Assembly (NCBI RefSeq): GCF_000012985.1 | Contig: NC_007645.1 | Span: 1,592,501-1,656,500 of the forward strand | DNA: 64,000 nucleotides | Reading direction: 5' to 3' | DNA from: Hahella chejuensis KCTC 2396 | GTDB lineage: Bacteria > Pseudomonadota > Gammaproteobacteria > Pseudomonadales > Oleiphilaceae | Shown here: positions 18,238 through 27,173 of the stretch, piece by piece | How positions within the stretch are numbered: position 1 is the stretch's first letter | How the letters are laid out: the number at the start of each line of letters is the position of its first letter | The notes under the pieces: model-generated | The model's database searches: none | Told to the model about the DNA's origin: nothing | Seen by the model: the letters and a program-made list of their open reading frames with translations, nothing else | Made by a program: the position numbers and the translations under genes

Positions 18238-19368
18238 TTATTCGTCGTATCCGAAAGGAAACATATGCTGGCGAATGATGCCTTTAGGTACGGTCTTGTT
18301 GTTCAGTAGTCCGTAGCTTTTTGGCCATTCTTTACCTGGCAGTTTGAAGGTGCCGAACAGCATGTCAATAATCGGTAAGTGAATCGCATAGTTCTTATAG
18401 GCGTATGCAGGATCGTCTGCGTGGTGCCAGTGGTGATACTGCGGCGTTACCAAAATGTATTTCAGGAAGCCGAAGTTGAAATTCAGGTTAGCGTGCGCCA
18501 GCACCGCTTGCACTCCCACCAAAATAACATAGGCGTTCAACGCTTCGGCGGAAAAGCCCAGCAGGAACAGTGGAATCATTACCACGCTGCGAGTGATCAG
18601 TATTTCAACCAAGTGTACGCGGGAGCCGGCCAACCAATCCATGTGCTTGCTGGAATGGTGTACTGCGTGGAACTTCCACAGAAAAGGCACAGTGTGGTAC
18701 AGGCGGTGGAACCAATACTGAGAGAAATCAGCCATAAATACAGCCAGCAGAAATTGCGCCCAGACTGGCATGGATTGAATGGCGTCACGCAGCGCATCGG
18801 AGGCTACCCAGCCAACCAGGAACGTGGAGGATGAAGTGGTGAAAATCAGAATGAACTGCACCAGCATGTGGCTCATAAAAAAGTAAGCCAGATCGGTCCG
18901 CCACTCAGGACGCAGTGTATGTGTTTCCAGTTTTTGCGCGAATGCGCGCTCCATGGGGATAAATACCAGGGCGGAGAAGAACAGCGCCAGAATGAACCAG
19001 TCCAGACCCAGCGAGTAGGGTGTTTCACCAATGCTGTTGAGCTGAATGTCCGCGCCGCCGGCGACCACCGCCGCAGTGGAAAAAAGCACGCCAGTCATGC
19101 TGAGGCGCTTTTGTTGGTTCAGCAGGAAGCTGAGCAGTCCAAGTATAAAAGAGGCGCAAAGCGCTACCAGCAAAAGAGTGCGAGCAAACTGCTCAGTGTA
19201 AACCTGACGCAATTCCTGCGTGGTCAGATATTCAGGGAAATGGAAACACAAAATTGCAAGGAAACTGAGAATGCCAAGTGTGGCGGAAATGTATCCGGAG
19301 ATACGGCCCTGACCGAACTTGAAAGGAGCATGACCGTGACGGCTGAGATAATCGTTGATCAGTTTCAT
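18238..19368 (-). CDS. Sterol desaturase/fatty acid hydroxylase family membrane protein
   Basis: A 376-residue integral membrane protein with about eight hydrophobic segments. It has the di-iron histidine clusters of the superfamily: HRLYH, HAVHHS and HHWHH, in that order. These enzymes hydroxylate or desaturate lipids (sterols, fatty acids, sphingoid bases, ether-lipid precursors) using O2. Only the C-terminal half is the catalytic domain; the first four helices (about 1-140) are an additional membrane region. A GGAAG ribosome site precedes the start. The substrate is unknown, and bacteria rarely make sterols, so a fatty acyl or plasmalogen-type substrate is more likely. Confidence 0.87.
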   Translation of the reverse strand: MKLINDYLSRHGHAPFKFGQGRISGYISATLGILSFLAILCFHFPEYLTTQELRQVYTEQFARTLLLVALCASFILGLLSFLLNQQKRLSMTGVLFSTAAVVAGGADIQLNSIGETPYSLGLDWFILALFFSALVFIPMERAFAQKLETHTLRPEWRTDLAYFFMSHMLVQFILIFTTSSSTFLVGWVASDALRDAIQSMPVWAQFLLAVFMADFSQYWFHRLYHTVPFLWKFHAVHHSSKHMDWLAGSRVHLVEILITRSVVMIPLFLLGFSAEALNAYVILVGVQAVLAHANLNFNFGFLKYILVTPQYHHWHHADDPAYAYKNYAIHLPIIDMLFGTFKLPGKEWPKSYGLLNNKTVPKGIIRQHMFPFGYDE

Positions 19369-19549
19369 GATGTCTTCCCGAGGGTAAGCGTTAAATACCG
19401 CATAAGCGAGATGTTGTCGTGGAAGCCATCATGGAGTATTTCCGGGCGTCCGGCTATCAATGCTTATTGGGTGTCGGGATGTACGCAACTCGGTATCGAA
19501 TATCGATACCATATACCGGAAAGACTTTTAAACGGATCAGTCTCGCAAT

Positions 19550-20377
19550 TCAGGGATACACTACTAACACCTCTTCGGCCAGAGACTGACTTTTCAGAAA
19601 ATCGGCGATAGCGCCGAAAGTGGTGGTTTTGATATCGCCAGAATGGTCGGATGTTCGGAACTCTTTCGCTATCAGCGGCGCAAGCAACCCTTTCAACGGT
19701 CCCAATTTGATCTCTTGCGGCTGGAACCACGCATGTTGATTGACCTTGATCTGCTTAACGCTGTCAGTTTGGTAGATCGACGCGAAAAGAATATCCAGCA
19801 CATACTCCGTGCAATTCTGATACTTGGTGTTGAATGGATTGGACACCACGGAATAATTCTTGTTGTGAACGCTTTGCAGAATGCCCGACTCGATACTTTC
19901 CAGTATGCGCTGTTGCAGGGCTGGCGTAGGTATGATGACGCCAGCCTTCAAGACTTTGGCGCCGGAGAAAAAGTCGATGGGATAATCCATCGCCAGGTGA
20001 CTGCGACGGGGGTTGTCATCGTCTTGATATAAATTGTGGATGGCGTACCCCTTCAGCGTCTCTCCCTGCTCGGTAGTGATAGTGGAATAGACGGCGAGCC
20101 CCGTATGCGTGAATTCCACACCTTTCGGGAGATCTTTGCCGGGAACGCCTTGTCTGGCCAGTAAGAATACGTAGGCGCCTCGCGCTGCGGCGGTTTTCTC
20201 CACTTTTTTCGCAAATACGGCGATTTCTTCAGCCGTGAAAGGAGAGGGACCTTCTTGTTGGCGACTTCCGCCGTAAGCATTGGACTGAAATAAAAAGAGG
20301 CTTACGGACAGCGCCACAAACCGAACTAACGCAGCGAATGCAATGCGCGCTCCCGATATGGAGCCTGATGCGGGCAT
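19550..20377 (-). CDS. DUF2145 family exported protein
   Basis: A 275-residue protein with an N-terminal signal sequence (core AALVRFVALSVSLFLF, cleavage near SNAYGG), then a DUF2145 domain. A conserved His (EFTHTGLAVYS), an Asn/Cys pair (YQNCTEYVLD) and a late His (NQHAWFQP) are arranged like a Cys-His-type hydrolase of the NlpC/P60-like fold; that catalytic reading is inference. Start ATG 20377 has AAGAGG 6 nt upstream; a TTG at 20398 is in frame but less likely. It lies 22 nt downstream of a small exported protein gene and is probably co-transcribed with it. Confidence 0.8.
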   Translation of the reverse strand: MPASGSISGARIAFAALVRFVALSVSLFLFQSNAYGGSRQQEGPSPFTAEEIAVFAKKVEKTAAARGAYVFLLARQGVPGKDLPKGVEFTHTGLAVYSTITTEQGETLKGYAIHNLYQDDDNPRRSHLAMDYPIDFFSGAKVLKAGVIIPTPALQQRILESIESGILQSVHNKNYSVVSNPFNTKYQNCTEYVLDILFASIYQTDSVKQIKVNQHAWFQPQEIKLGPLKGLLAPLIAKEFRTSDHSGDIKTTTFGAIADFLKSQSLAEEVLVVYP

Positions 20378-20399
20378 AGTAAGCCTCTTGTACGTCAAT

Positions 20400-20729
20400 T
20401 TAACGGGCTGCGACGGCTAATGCAGGAGCCGGACCTGCGGTCACGCTTTCGTCAGATACTTCCAGTGACCCGGATTTTTGGCCGGTAGCGCTGTTCCACA
20501 GTGGTTCGGCGATCCTGGCGCTGGCTTCGCCAACCACAGCAATGGCTTTAAACGGAACCGCTGCTGCGCCTGACGCCAGTTTGGCGCCGCCGGAGACGGT
20601 GTTGGTCGTCGCCTGTGCGGAGTGGGTCGCCGCTTGAGAGAAATGTTGCATGCTATCCGCCGCGAAGCTGGTGGATGCGAACAGCAAACAGGCGCTTGCC
20701 GTTAACGTAGAGATCATTTTTATCGCCAT
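20400..20729 (-). CDS. Small exported protein of unknown function
   Basis: A 109-residue protein with a clear signal peptide (MAIKMISTLTASACLLFASTSFA) and a mature part rich in Ala, Ser and Thr. The mature part is helical-looking, with no Cys and no recognised domain. Start ATG 20729 is preceded by GTGAGG at 8 nt; an in-frame codon at 20777 is less likely. It sits immediately upstream of the DUF2145 gene in the same operon, an association I believe is recurrent in gammaproteobacteria. Confidence 0.72.
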   Translation of the reverse strand: MAIKMISTLTASACLLFASTSFAADSMQHFSQAATHSAQATTNTVSGGAKLASGAAAVPFKAIAVVGEASARIAEPLWNSATGQKSGSLEVSDESVTAGPAPALAVAAR

Positions 20730-20987
20730 AGCGTATACCTCACTTTCTTGTGTTGCTGAAAAAGGTCGAGGACGCAAGCGTCGTCAACCTCAATGCCGAG
20801 CCAGCATGAACCTGGGCTGAACAAAGGCGATAGTAAGTCAGGTAAAGTCGCACGTTGTGGGCTGAAAAGTATCGTTATCCACGACTTTGAAGAGGGGCAA
20901 AGAGGATGGCATTGAGCTTTTCACGTGGCGGAGAGGTTTTTATTCTATAGTGAACACATGGTGAAAAATATTTTCAGAGGATGATCT

Positions 20988-21263
20988 ATGACAACCAAAA
21001 ACAAAGGCTTGACCAACCATGAAGTCACTGTTTGTTTAAAGGGCGGTGCGGTGCTGGGGCCCTTCAAGGCGACCTGGAGCACGGAAGTGGTCAGTGATGT
21101 GAGAGAGTTGCTGAAAGACTACGACGCTTTCTTGCAAACCGGTAAGCAAACGCGTTTCAAGTACCATTTGCATGATTCAGAAAAACGTCTGTCCCACACA
21201 TTGGTGCTGCACTTCACCAATGTCACCGGCATTTATGATTGCGTCGAATTAAGTGAAGGCTGA
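20988..21263 (+). CDS. Small hypothetical protein
   Basis: A 91-residue protein with no signal peptide or membrane segment, mixed alpha/beta in appearance (strand EVTVCLKGGAVLGPF, helix DVRELLKDYDAFLQ, strands TLVLHFTNVTGIYDC). The codons look real, and an AGAGGATG ribosome site lies just before the start. It is flanked by convergent unknowns. I do not recognise the family. Confidence 0.65.
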   Translation: MTTKNKGLTNHEVTVCLKGGAVLGPFKATWSTEVVSDVRELLKDYDAFLQTGKQTRFKYHLHDSEKRLSHTLVLHFTNVTGIYDCVELSEG

Positions 21264-21274
21264 GCGCGAAGGGC

Positions 21275-22129
21275 TCAGGATTGGCGTACGTAAACCCAGT
21301 TGGTGGCGCCGTTATCGCAAACGATAATGGCGTCCGACAGACCGTTGCATTGGTTGATATCCGACGGCAGCTCCTTCGAATAGCGAGGTTGGATCGCCAT
21401 GGCGGATTTATCTCGCTTCAAGAAGCCGTACATAGTTTCAAAACGGTCGGAAAAGCTCAGGTTTTGCTTTTGGATATCCTTAAAGGAGTAATAGAACTTG
21501 GTGAAGCTCATGGTGGCGTCGCCCAGGCCTATTTCAAGCATTTTGGGGATATAGACGCGATAGGCTTGAGACAGATAGTCCTTCACCGCTGGCTCATTAG
21601 CGGGATCGCCTTGGAAAGACGGCAAATTCAGTTTGTTGTCCTCCGCCAAAGCGCCCTGTTTCAAAAACTTGTTCTGCTTGTTGGTCGCTAGATGAAATTG
21701 GTGGGAGCCGCAGGTTATCTGGTCTTTGTAAAGCAGGCAGTCGTTGGTGGCGGGGGCGCTGGAACGGGGAGCTTGTTGCACATCCGCTTTGGGCTCTGAA
21801 CGAGAGATATTATTGGTGGCGGTTGCAGGCGTCGTGCCGACGGTGGATTCGGCTTTCCGCGGCTTCTGCGACTTGCCTGCGCCAGGCAGCGATAATCCCA
21901 GTTTGGCGGCGGGACGCTTGAGCAGCAGCGCCTGAATCTGGCGGTCGTTGCGGCGAAAATCCTCCAGCTTGGGCAGCGAAGCTCCTTCGCCTTTATCTTG
22001 GATCTCGCAGTAAAGACGCTCCATATCGGTGCGGGCCAGGGCTTGGCAGTCCGCCAGGCTGTGTGCGCTGAATGCGGCGGCGGCGAGCAATACGGACGTT
22101 CGTGTAAGAGAGAGTATTTTATTTTTCAT
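21275..22129 (-). CDS. Exported hypothetical protein with Ala/Thr/Pro-rich linker
   Basis: A 284-residue protein. A signal peptide (about 1-26, ending HSLA) is followed by a short Cys-containing helical segment (DCQALARTDMERLYCEIQ), a low-complexity linker (about 85-130), and a C-terminal domain of about 150 residues with paired cysteines (DCLLYKDQITCG; NQCNGLSDAIIVCDNG). The four cysteines of the C-terminal domain probably form disulfides in the periplasm. It ends in NWVYVRQS. The family is unknown to me. It converges on the small gene at 20988. Confidence 0.68.
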   Translation of the reverse strand: MKNKILSLTRTSVLLAAAAFSAHSLADCQALARTDMERLYCEIQDKGEGASLPKLEDFRRNDRQIQALLLKRPAAKLGLSLPGAGKSQKPRKAESTVGTTPATATNNISRSEPKADVQQAPRSSAPATNDCLLYKDQITCGSHQFHLATNKQNKFLKQGALAEDNKLNLPSFQGDPANEPAVKDYLSQAYRVYIPKMLEIGLGDATMSFTKFYYSFKDIQKQNLSFSDRFETMYGFLKRDKSAMAIQPRYSKELPSDINQCNGLSDAIIVCDNGATNWVYVRQS

Positions 22130-22195
22130 AGGGCGTTAGCATAGCGGATCGACGGGACTAAACTGAATAGGCCATTTTTCAGCCTGTCATAAGCC

Positions 22196-22343
22196 TATTA
22201 ACCAGGCAGACAAATAGCTTCCTTCTATTTGTCTGCAACGACAGGGCCTGCACATGTCAGGCCCTGTCTCCTGCGGCTTGTCGCCGCGCAGGCGCGTCCA
22301 TGCGCCTGGTGATTAACATGCCAATATCATTGCCATGTTAATA
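22196..22343 (-). repeat. 148-bp TA-flanked structured repeat, copy A
   Basis: A full copy in inverse orientation, bounded by TATTAA and TTAATA. Reading on the minus strand it contains an AT-rich palindrome of about 31 nt, the arm pair CAGGCGC/GCGCCTG, GCGGC/GCCGC, CAGGGCCTG/CAGGCCCTG and GCAGACAAATAG/CTATTTGTCTGC, in that order. It lies in the 360-bp gap between the exported protein gene and tpx. The remaining 146 bp before tpx should hold the tpx promoter. Confidence 0.93.
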
Positions 22344-22489
22344 ATGTGTATTCTCCGATGGCCGGGGCGCTGCTTGCCAAGATTTCATCTCTCCGCAATG
22401 GGATTTGTGCTAGCTTTGTAAGCGGCCCTGCCTTCCCGCTGGATTCAGGGATTCCCGTTCAATAATTTACCTGTCGAAAAGGATAAAAC

Positions 22490-22987
22490 ATGGCTTCTAT
22501 CACCTTAAAAGGCAATCCGGTTGAAACCAAAGGCGACCTGCCTGCAGTGGGCTCCAGCGCGCCGGATTTTACTCTGGTCAAACCTGACCTGTCCGAGGCG
22601 ACGCTGAAGGATTACGCCGGCAAGCGTCTGGTGCTGAATATTTTCCCCAGTGTGGACACGCCTACTTGCGCGACTTCCGTACGCATGTTCAATGAGAAAG
22701 CGAGTAAGAAGGACAATACTGCCGTATTGTGCGTCTCTGCTGATCTGCCATTCGCCATGGCGCGCTTCTGCGGCGCGGAAGGATTGCAAAATGTGGATAA
22801 CGGCTCTGTATTTCGTAATGCCGAGTTCGGTGATCGTTATGGTGTGACGGTAATGACCGGTCCACTGAAAGGACTGTTGTCACGGGCGGTTGTGGTGATC
22901 GATGAGTCCGGCAAAGTGCTGCACACGGAGCAAGTGGCGGAAATCGCGGATGAGCCTAATTATGAGGCTGCGCTGGCTGCGCTCTAA
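22490..22987 (+). CDS. tpx: Thiol peroxidase Tpx
   Basis: A 165-residue atypical 2-Cys peroxiredoxin that reduces organic hydroperoxides and H2O2 using thioredoxin. The peroxidatic Cys is in [12 protein letters not shown] (near residue 60), with the Thr three residues before it. The resolving Cys is in MARFCGAEG (near residue 94). Length and spacing match E. coli Tpx. No signal peptide is seen; the protein acts in the cytosol or leaks to the periplasm as in other bacteria. It is a single gene with a hairpin after it. Confidence 0.96.
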   Translation: MASITLKGNPVETKGDLPAVGSSAPDFTLVKPDLSEATLKDYAGKRLVLNIFPSVDTPTCATSVRMFNEKASKKDNTAVLCVSADLPFAMARFCGAEGLQNVDNGSVFRNAEFGDRYGVTVMTGPLKGLLSRAVVVIDESGKVLHTEQVAEIADEPNYEAALAAL

Positions 22988-23024
22988 GCGGCTGGCAAGG
23001 CGTGTGAACGCCTGAGGTAAACGA

Positions 23025-23048
23025 AACCGGCGCATTTACGCGCCGGTT
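23025..23048. terminator. Bidirectional hairpin between tpx and the carboxylesterase gene
   Basis: A 9-bp stem AACCGGCGC / GCGCCGGTT with a 6-nt loop between two convergent genes. The flanking T-content is modest, so termination strength is uncertain. Confidence 0.65.
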
Positions 23049-23054
23049 CGAAGG

Positions 23055-23735
23055 CTAAGCCAGCACTTTTTGAATCCACGCCGAGATATCGTGAATCTCT
23101 TCCAGACACACACTGTGATCCATTGGGTAAGTATTGTACTCGGGTGTGTAACCCATCGTCTGCAAGTGGCTGAGGGCGGCCCGTCCCAGACTCTCCGGCA
23201 CGACGGAATCCATGGTTCCATGACAAATACGGATGGGAATGTCGCGATTCGCGGAATCAGGCTTCAGGCTCGCGGCGGTGGCCAGATAAGTGGAAAGGCC
23301 CATCAGACCCGCCAGAGGTTTGGGATAGGTTAGCGCAGTTTGGTAGGCGACGGCGCCGCCCTGGGAAAAGCCCGCCACGATAATGCGGCGACTGTCTATG
23401 CCGCGCTCGATCTCTCTGTCCACTAATGCGCGCACCGCGTTGGCGGAAGCTTGCAGGTGGGCTTCGTCCACTTTGCGCTCAATGCTCATCTCCAGAATGT
23501 CATACCAGGCGGGCATGACATAGCCGCCATTGATAGTAACTGGAATAGACGGCGCATGAGGAAAGATGAAACGCACCGCCATGTCCTCAGGCAGACGCAG
23601 CTCCGGCACGATCGGGGCGAAGTCGTTGCCGTCGGCGCCGAGGCCATGCAGCATGATAAAGGCCGCGTTCGCGGGTTTGCTGGGCTCAATTTCAATATAA
23701 GGTAGTAGTGCTGGGGTAGGGGCTAGGGTAGTCAC
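23055..23735 (-). CDS. Carboxylesterase/phospholipase of the alpha/beta hydrolase fold
   Basis: A 226-residue cytosolic esterase of the carboxylesterase II / acyl-protein thioesterase-like family. The oxyanion region is MLHGLGADGNDF, the nucleophile Ser is in GFSQGG, the acid is the Asp of CHGTMDSVVP, and the His is in YPMDHSVC. The family hydrolyses short-chain esters and lysophospholipids. I chose GTG 23735 (VTTLAPTPALLPYIE) because it gives the family length and lies 8 nt after the upstream GNAT stop. The open frame continues to 23879 inside that gene, giving an N-terminus unlike the family. Confidence 0.88.
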   Translation of the reverse strand: MTTLAPTPALLPYIEIEPSKPANAAFIMLHGLGADGNDFAPIVPELRLPEDMAVRFIFPHAPSIPVTINGGYVMPAWYDILEMSIERKVDEAHLQASANAVRALVDREIERGIDSRRIIVAGFSQGGAVAYQTALTYPKPLAGLMGLSTYLATAASLKPDSANRDIPIRICHGTMDSVVPESLGRAALSHLQTMGYTPEYNTYPMDHSVCLEEIHDISAWIQKVLA

Positions 23736-23743
23736 GTGATAGG

Positions 23744-24244
23744 TTAACCGATGCTTTTTTCCAGGATGGATTGTTGTTTCATATGTTCGAAGCCAAGTTT
23801 GCCATAAAACTCCAGCGCTTCCAGCCGCACGGCGTTGCAGCGCACGCGCAAGCGTTCGCAACCGCGCTCCTGCAGCCACTCTGACGCCGCCATTATCAGC
23901 TGCTTACCCACGCTCAAACCGCGTCCATTTTCATCCACCACCAGACTGATGATTTCGCCGAAACAGCCTTCCGCCAGACGCACATCCATACTGGCCTGGA
24001 TGCAGCCGACGGCCACGCCGTCTTTTTCCGCGATAAAGGTTTCGCCGCCCCTTTCTGCTATTTGGGTGATTCTGACCGATGTCTCTTGTGGTGAGACGGC
24101 GTAGCCCAATTGCGTCATTAAGTGAGAGATGGGCGTTGCGTCGGCGCAAGTGGCCGCTCTGATATCGATAGTCAGCATAGGCGTTGTCGGATTCGCTAAG
24201 TTGGAGTCTGCCCCGAGCCGGGCGTTTGACGGCTGATCGTGCAT
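23744..24244 (-). CDS. GNAT family N-acetyltransferase
   Basis: A 166-residue acetyl-CoA-dependent acetyltransferase. The acetyl-CoA-binding segment is VVDENGRGLSVGKQLI, where the usual R/QxxGxG/A reads RGLSVG, and the C-terminal GNAT element is ALEFYGKLGFE. The substrate is unknown. A second possible start (24178, MLTIDIRAATCAD) gives a more typical GNAT N-terminus, so the first 22 residues are uncertain. It is co-directional with and 8 nt upstream of the esterase gene. Confidence 0.85.
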   Translation of the reverse strand: MHDQPSNARLGADSNLANPTTPMLTIDIRAATCADATPISHLMTQLGYAVSPQETSVRITQIAERGGETFIAEKDGVAVGCIQASMDVRLAEGCFGEIISLVVDENGRGLSVGKQLIMAASEWLQERGCERLRVRCNAVRLEALEFYGKLGFEHMKQQSILEKSIG

Positions 24245-24328
24245 CTAATATAGCCTGAAACGGGAACGTAAAGAACTGTGGCCGATCTTGGCTTTGGTCG
24301 ATGACGTTCTGATGACGGCGGGCGCCAC

Positions 24329-25126
24329 TTATTTCAACGTCAGCCGATCCAGGCGCAAGCGATGGCGCTCATCGAACAGGCGCCAGATGGCCAGTCGGTT
24401 GGCGATCCAGGTTCCAAATCCGGTGGCGGCGACAATCATCAGAAATATCATGATTTGATAGGCGACGGCGGTTTCCGGCGGGCTGCCTGCGAGAATCTGT
24501 CCGGTCATCATACCGGGAAGACTGACGACGCCTGCGGTGGCCATGCCATTGATGGCTGGCGTCATTCCTGCGTGCATGGCCTGACGGCGCTGATCCTGAA
24601 TGGCTTCCTCGGCAGGTGCGCCCAGCATGAGGCGTCCCTCGATGAGGTCTTTCTGGTTTCTGGCGCCGGCGGTCAGACGGTCCAGGCACAGTGAAACGCC
24701 ATTGAGAGTGTTGCCGAGAATCATCCCCAGCAAGGGGATCGCGTATTGCGGCTGATACCAGGGGGCGGGTTGGATCAGCGCCAGCAAGACAATCAGAATC
24801 ATAGAGTACGAGCTTGCCGTCATGGCGAGCAGGCCGATGTGGAAAGTCCAGCCATCAGCAAATCTGAGTTCTTGGCGCGCGCCGACCTCCCGTCCCGCCA
24901 TGGCGGCCATAAACAGGCTGACTATTAGCACCCAGGGCAGCGAGGCCTGGGCGAACAGAAACTTCAGCGCCATGCCGATCAAACTTAGCTGAATAGTCAG
25001 ACGCGCGACGCCGATCAATATGCCTGAGCTGAGGTCAGGGGCCTGTCGCCAGTTGATCCAGGCCAGGCTGCACACCAATAATGCGCACAAGCCCAGGTCC
25101 CAGATGCTTAAGTGGATAATGCTCAT
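24329..25126 (-). CDS. fetB: Iron export ABC transporter permease FetB
   Basis: A 265-residue inner-membrane permease of the UPF0014 (YbbM/FetB) family, with about seven hydrophobic segments. Family landmarks are GMILGNTLNGVSL, AINGMATAGVVSLPGMMTGQIL and a C-terminal MIFLMIVAATGFG helix. In E. coli FetAB lowers cytosolic iron and raises resistance to peroxide stress. It pairs with the ATPase encoded just upstream (22-nt gap) on the same strand. Confidence 0.92.
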   Translation of the reverse strand: MSIIHLSIWDLGLCALLVCSLAWINWRQAPDLSSGILIGVARLTIQLSLIGMALKFLFAQASLPWVLIVSLFMAAMAGREVGARQELRFADGWTFHIGLLAMTASSYSMILIVLLALIQPAPWYQPQYAIPLLGMILGNTLNGVSLCLDRLTAGARNQKDLIEGRLMLGAPAEEAIQDQRRQAMHAGMTPAINGMATAGVVSLPGMMTGQILAGSPPETAVAYQIMIFLMIVAATGFGTWIANRLAIWRLFDERHRLRLDRLTLK

Positions 25127-25148
25127 CGTTCAGCCTAATAAATGGCGC

Positions 25149-25772
25149 TCAAACTTGGAAAGTGGGAGTGAGTTCGCTCAGCTCCCGCACTTTGTCGTCA
25201 ATGATATTCCAGAAGCGATTGGCCAGCCGCAGGCACTGCTCCTGATCATGGCTGACCAGACAGATCGCCCGGCCCGGTTCCGCCAGATAGGCGGTCAGCA
25301 TCCGTTCGACACGGTCACGGTTACGGTTATCCAGATTGGCGCTTGGTTCATCCAGAAGCGCGACGGCGGGTGAGCGGGACAGGGTTCGGATCAGGCCCAG
25401 GCGTTGACGTTCGCCACTGGACAGGCGGCCGGCTTCCCAGCCTGCGACATCGGGATTGAATCCGGCCTTTTCATACCAGGAAGACGGCATGGCGGCGGGC
25501 ATGTGCTCTCCTACGGTGGGCAGCCACCAGCGGCATTCGCTGGGGGTGAGCATCACCATACGACGCCACTCCGGCGCTGGAATCTGGTCACAGGGCTCAC
25601 CGCGTAGAAAGCAAGCGCCGGAGTGTGGGTCCAGATCGGCGATGGCGCGCAACAACAGGCTTTTACCGCTGCCGGACGGGCCGCTCAGAGCGACGCAGTC
25701 ACCCTCATAAAGATGATTGGAGAATGGTTTGAGAGAGCCTATGGCTAGGTCTCTAAGCGACAACAGCGGCAT
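25149..25772 (-). CDS. fetA: Iron export ABC transporter ATP-binding protein FetA
   Basis: A 207-residue ABC ATPase. Walker A is GPSGSGKSLL, the signature is LSSGERQRLGL, Walker B is VALLDEPSANLD and the switch His is in CLVSHDQEQ. It is short and soluble, as is typical for YbbL/FetA. It is the first gene of the fetAB operon. The two genes lie near the thiol peroxidase gene, which fits a shared link to oxidative stress, but they are not co-transcribed with it. Confidence 0.92.
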   Translation of the reverse strand: MPLLSLRDLAIGSLKPFSNHLYEGDCVALSGPSGSGKSLLLRAIADLDPHSGACFLRGEPCDQIPAPEWRRMVMLTPSECRWWLPTVGEHMPAAMPSSWYEKAGFNPDVAGWEAGRLSSGERQRLGLIRTLSRSPAVALLDEPSANLDNRNRDRVERMLTAYLAEPGRAICLVSHDQEQCLRLANRFWNIIDDKVRELSELTPTFQV

Positions 25773-26090
25773 TGCGTCAACCTGCTCACGTCCGTGAGTA
25801 TCACGAAGGTCTGCTGAATTCAGGCCAGGGGAAATTGTTCGCTCACAGCTTGCGGCGCCTCACTGGCGATGGGATGAAGATGCTCCGTCAGGGTCATTTT
25901 TGAACGCGCCGCTCAATAAAAGTCTATCGTAAAATTCGTAGAACGCCCGTAAAACTTTGTGGAATGCTCCACGGGTTTTTAATGCGATTCAGTTACGTTC
26001 GCCAAGCGCTTGATTGTTAACAGCCTGCTCGCAGACGCTTAAACTGAAACGCGACCGCCGGAGTCGCCGGCGCGAATAAAAAACGGATTC
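25773..26090. other. Divergent intergenic region
   Basis: 318 bases between fetA (minus) and the DUF3524 gene (plus). No open frame is supported. It must carry the two divergent promoters, but I see no box convincing enough to call. Confidence 0.5.
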
Positions 26091-27155
26091 ATGATGAAGA
26101 TACTGTTGCTATCCGCCTACGATATAGACAGTCACAAGCGCTGGCGGCTGGGGCTGACCGCCGTATTTCCTGAGCACGAATGGATCGTGCTGAGCCTGCC
26201 GCCCCGCTTCTTTCGCTGGCGTATTCGCGGTGCGCCGATCAGTTGGAGCCTGTATGAAAACGAAGCGTTGCGGGGGGCGTATGATCTGATCGTGGCCACC
26301 TCCATGGCGGACGTCGCCACTTTGCGAGGCGTGTATCCGAATTTGGCGAGGGTTCCGTTGCTGGTCTACTTCCACGAAAATCAGTTGGCCTACCCGTGTT
26401 CCGGCGCGCAGCACGACAGCATCGATCCTGCCATGGTGAACATATACGCCGCGCTGGCTGCGGACTCAGTGGTGTTTAACACGACCTTCAATCAGGCATC
26501 CTTTCTTGCCGGTTTGGAGAGTTTGATCGCCCGCTTGCCGGATGCGGTGGATGCAGAGCTGTGTCGCCGTATTCGCGACAAAAGCCGGGTGATTCCTGTT
26601 CCACTGGAAGACGAGCTATGGCGCTTTGCGGGCGAGGAAAAAGGGGATGAACCCTTGACCATCGCCTGGAATCATCGGGTGGAATATGACAAAGGCGTGG
26701 ATGACCTGCTGAAGATTTTGCGAAGGCTGCGGGAGAGGACGCATGACTTTCGGCTCATCCTGCTCGGACGTCGCTTCCGGCAGGCGCCTCACGCCTGGGG
26801 CCAACTGCAGGAAGAGTTCGCCGCCCACCTGCTATTTGATGGGTATGCGGAAAGTCGCGAAGAATATTGGCGTTGGTTGAGTCGGGCGCATGTGGCGCTG
26901 TCCACGGCGCAGCATGAGTTTCAGGGGCTGGCGGTAATGGAGGCGGCGGCGCTTGGGTGCGCGCCGGTGACGCCTGATCGTTTGAGTTATCCTGAACTGT
27001 TTCCGCAATGTCGCCGCTATCAGAATGAGGCGGAAGCCGTTGAACTGCTGCTTGACGCCCGCTCCAGGCGCGTCTGCGACATGCGGGAATACGGTTGGAG
27101 CGCAATGCGCGACGTCTATGCCGATGTATTAAGTGCGACGGCGGATCGGTCGTGA
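26091..27155 (+). CDS. DUF3524 glycosyltransferase related to tRNA-queuosine mannosyltransferase
   Basis: A 354-residue GT-B fold glycosyltransferase. The N-terminal half is the DUF3524 domain: it opens with ILLLSAYDIDSHKRWRLGL and contains YFHENQLAYPC and FNTTFNQASFL, all typical of the GTDC1/QTMAN family. The C-terminal half is a group 1 glycosyltransferase domain (WNHRVEYDKG, a LSTAQHEFQGLAVMEAAALG donor-site segment with the Glu-rich motif, and a VTPDRLSYPE loop). Human QTMAN attaches mannose to queuosine of tRNA-Asp. Whether bacterial members do the same is not established by this sequence. It is a single gene facing convergent thiQ. Confidence 0.85.
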   Translation: MMKILLLSAYDIDSHKRWRLGLTAVFPEHEWIVLSLPPRFFRWRIRGAPISWSLYENEALRGAYDLIVATSMADVATLRGVYPNLARVPLLVYFHENQLAYPCSGAQHDSIDPAMVNIYAALAADSVVFNTTFNQASFLAGLESLIARLPDAVDAELCRRIRDKSRVIPVPLEDELWRFAGEEKGDEPLTIAWNHRVEYDKGVDDLLKILRRLRERTHDFRLILLGRRFRQAPHAWGQLQEEFAAHLLFDGYAESREEYWRWLSRAHVALSTAQHEFQGLAVMEAAALGCAPVTPDRLSYPELFPQCRRYQNEAEAVELLLDARSRRVCDMREYGWSAMRDVYADVLSATADRS

Positions 27156-27173
27156 GCGCTCATGAGTTGCAGT

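Noticed and set aside
22312-22342. The AT-rich palindrome of the repeat as a transcription terminator or operator
   Set aside because: It occurs in every full copy as part of the larger unit and lacks a T-tract, so it is a structural piece of the element rather than a local regulatory site.
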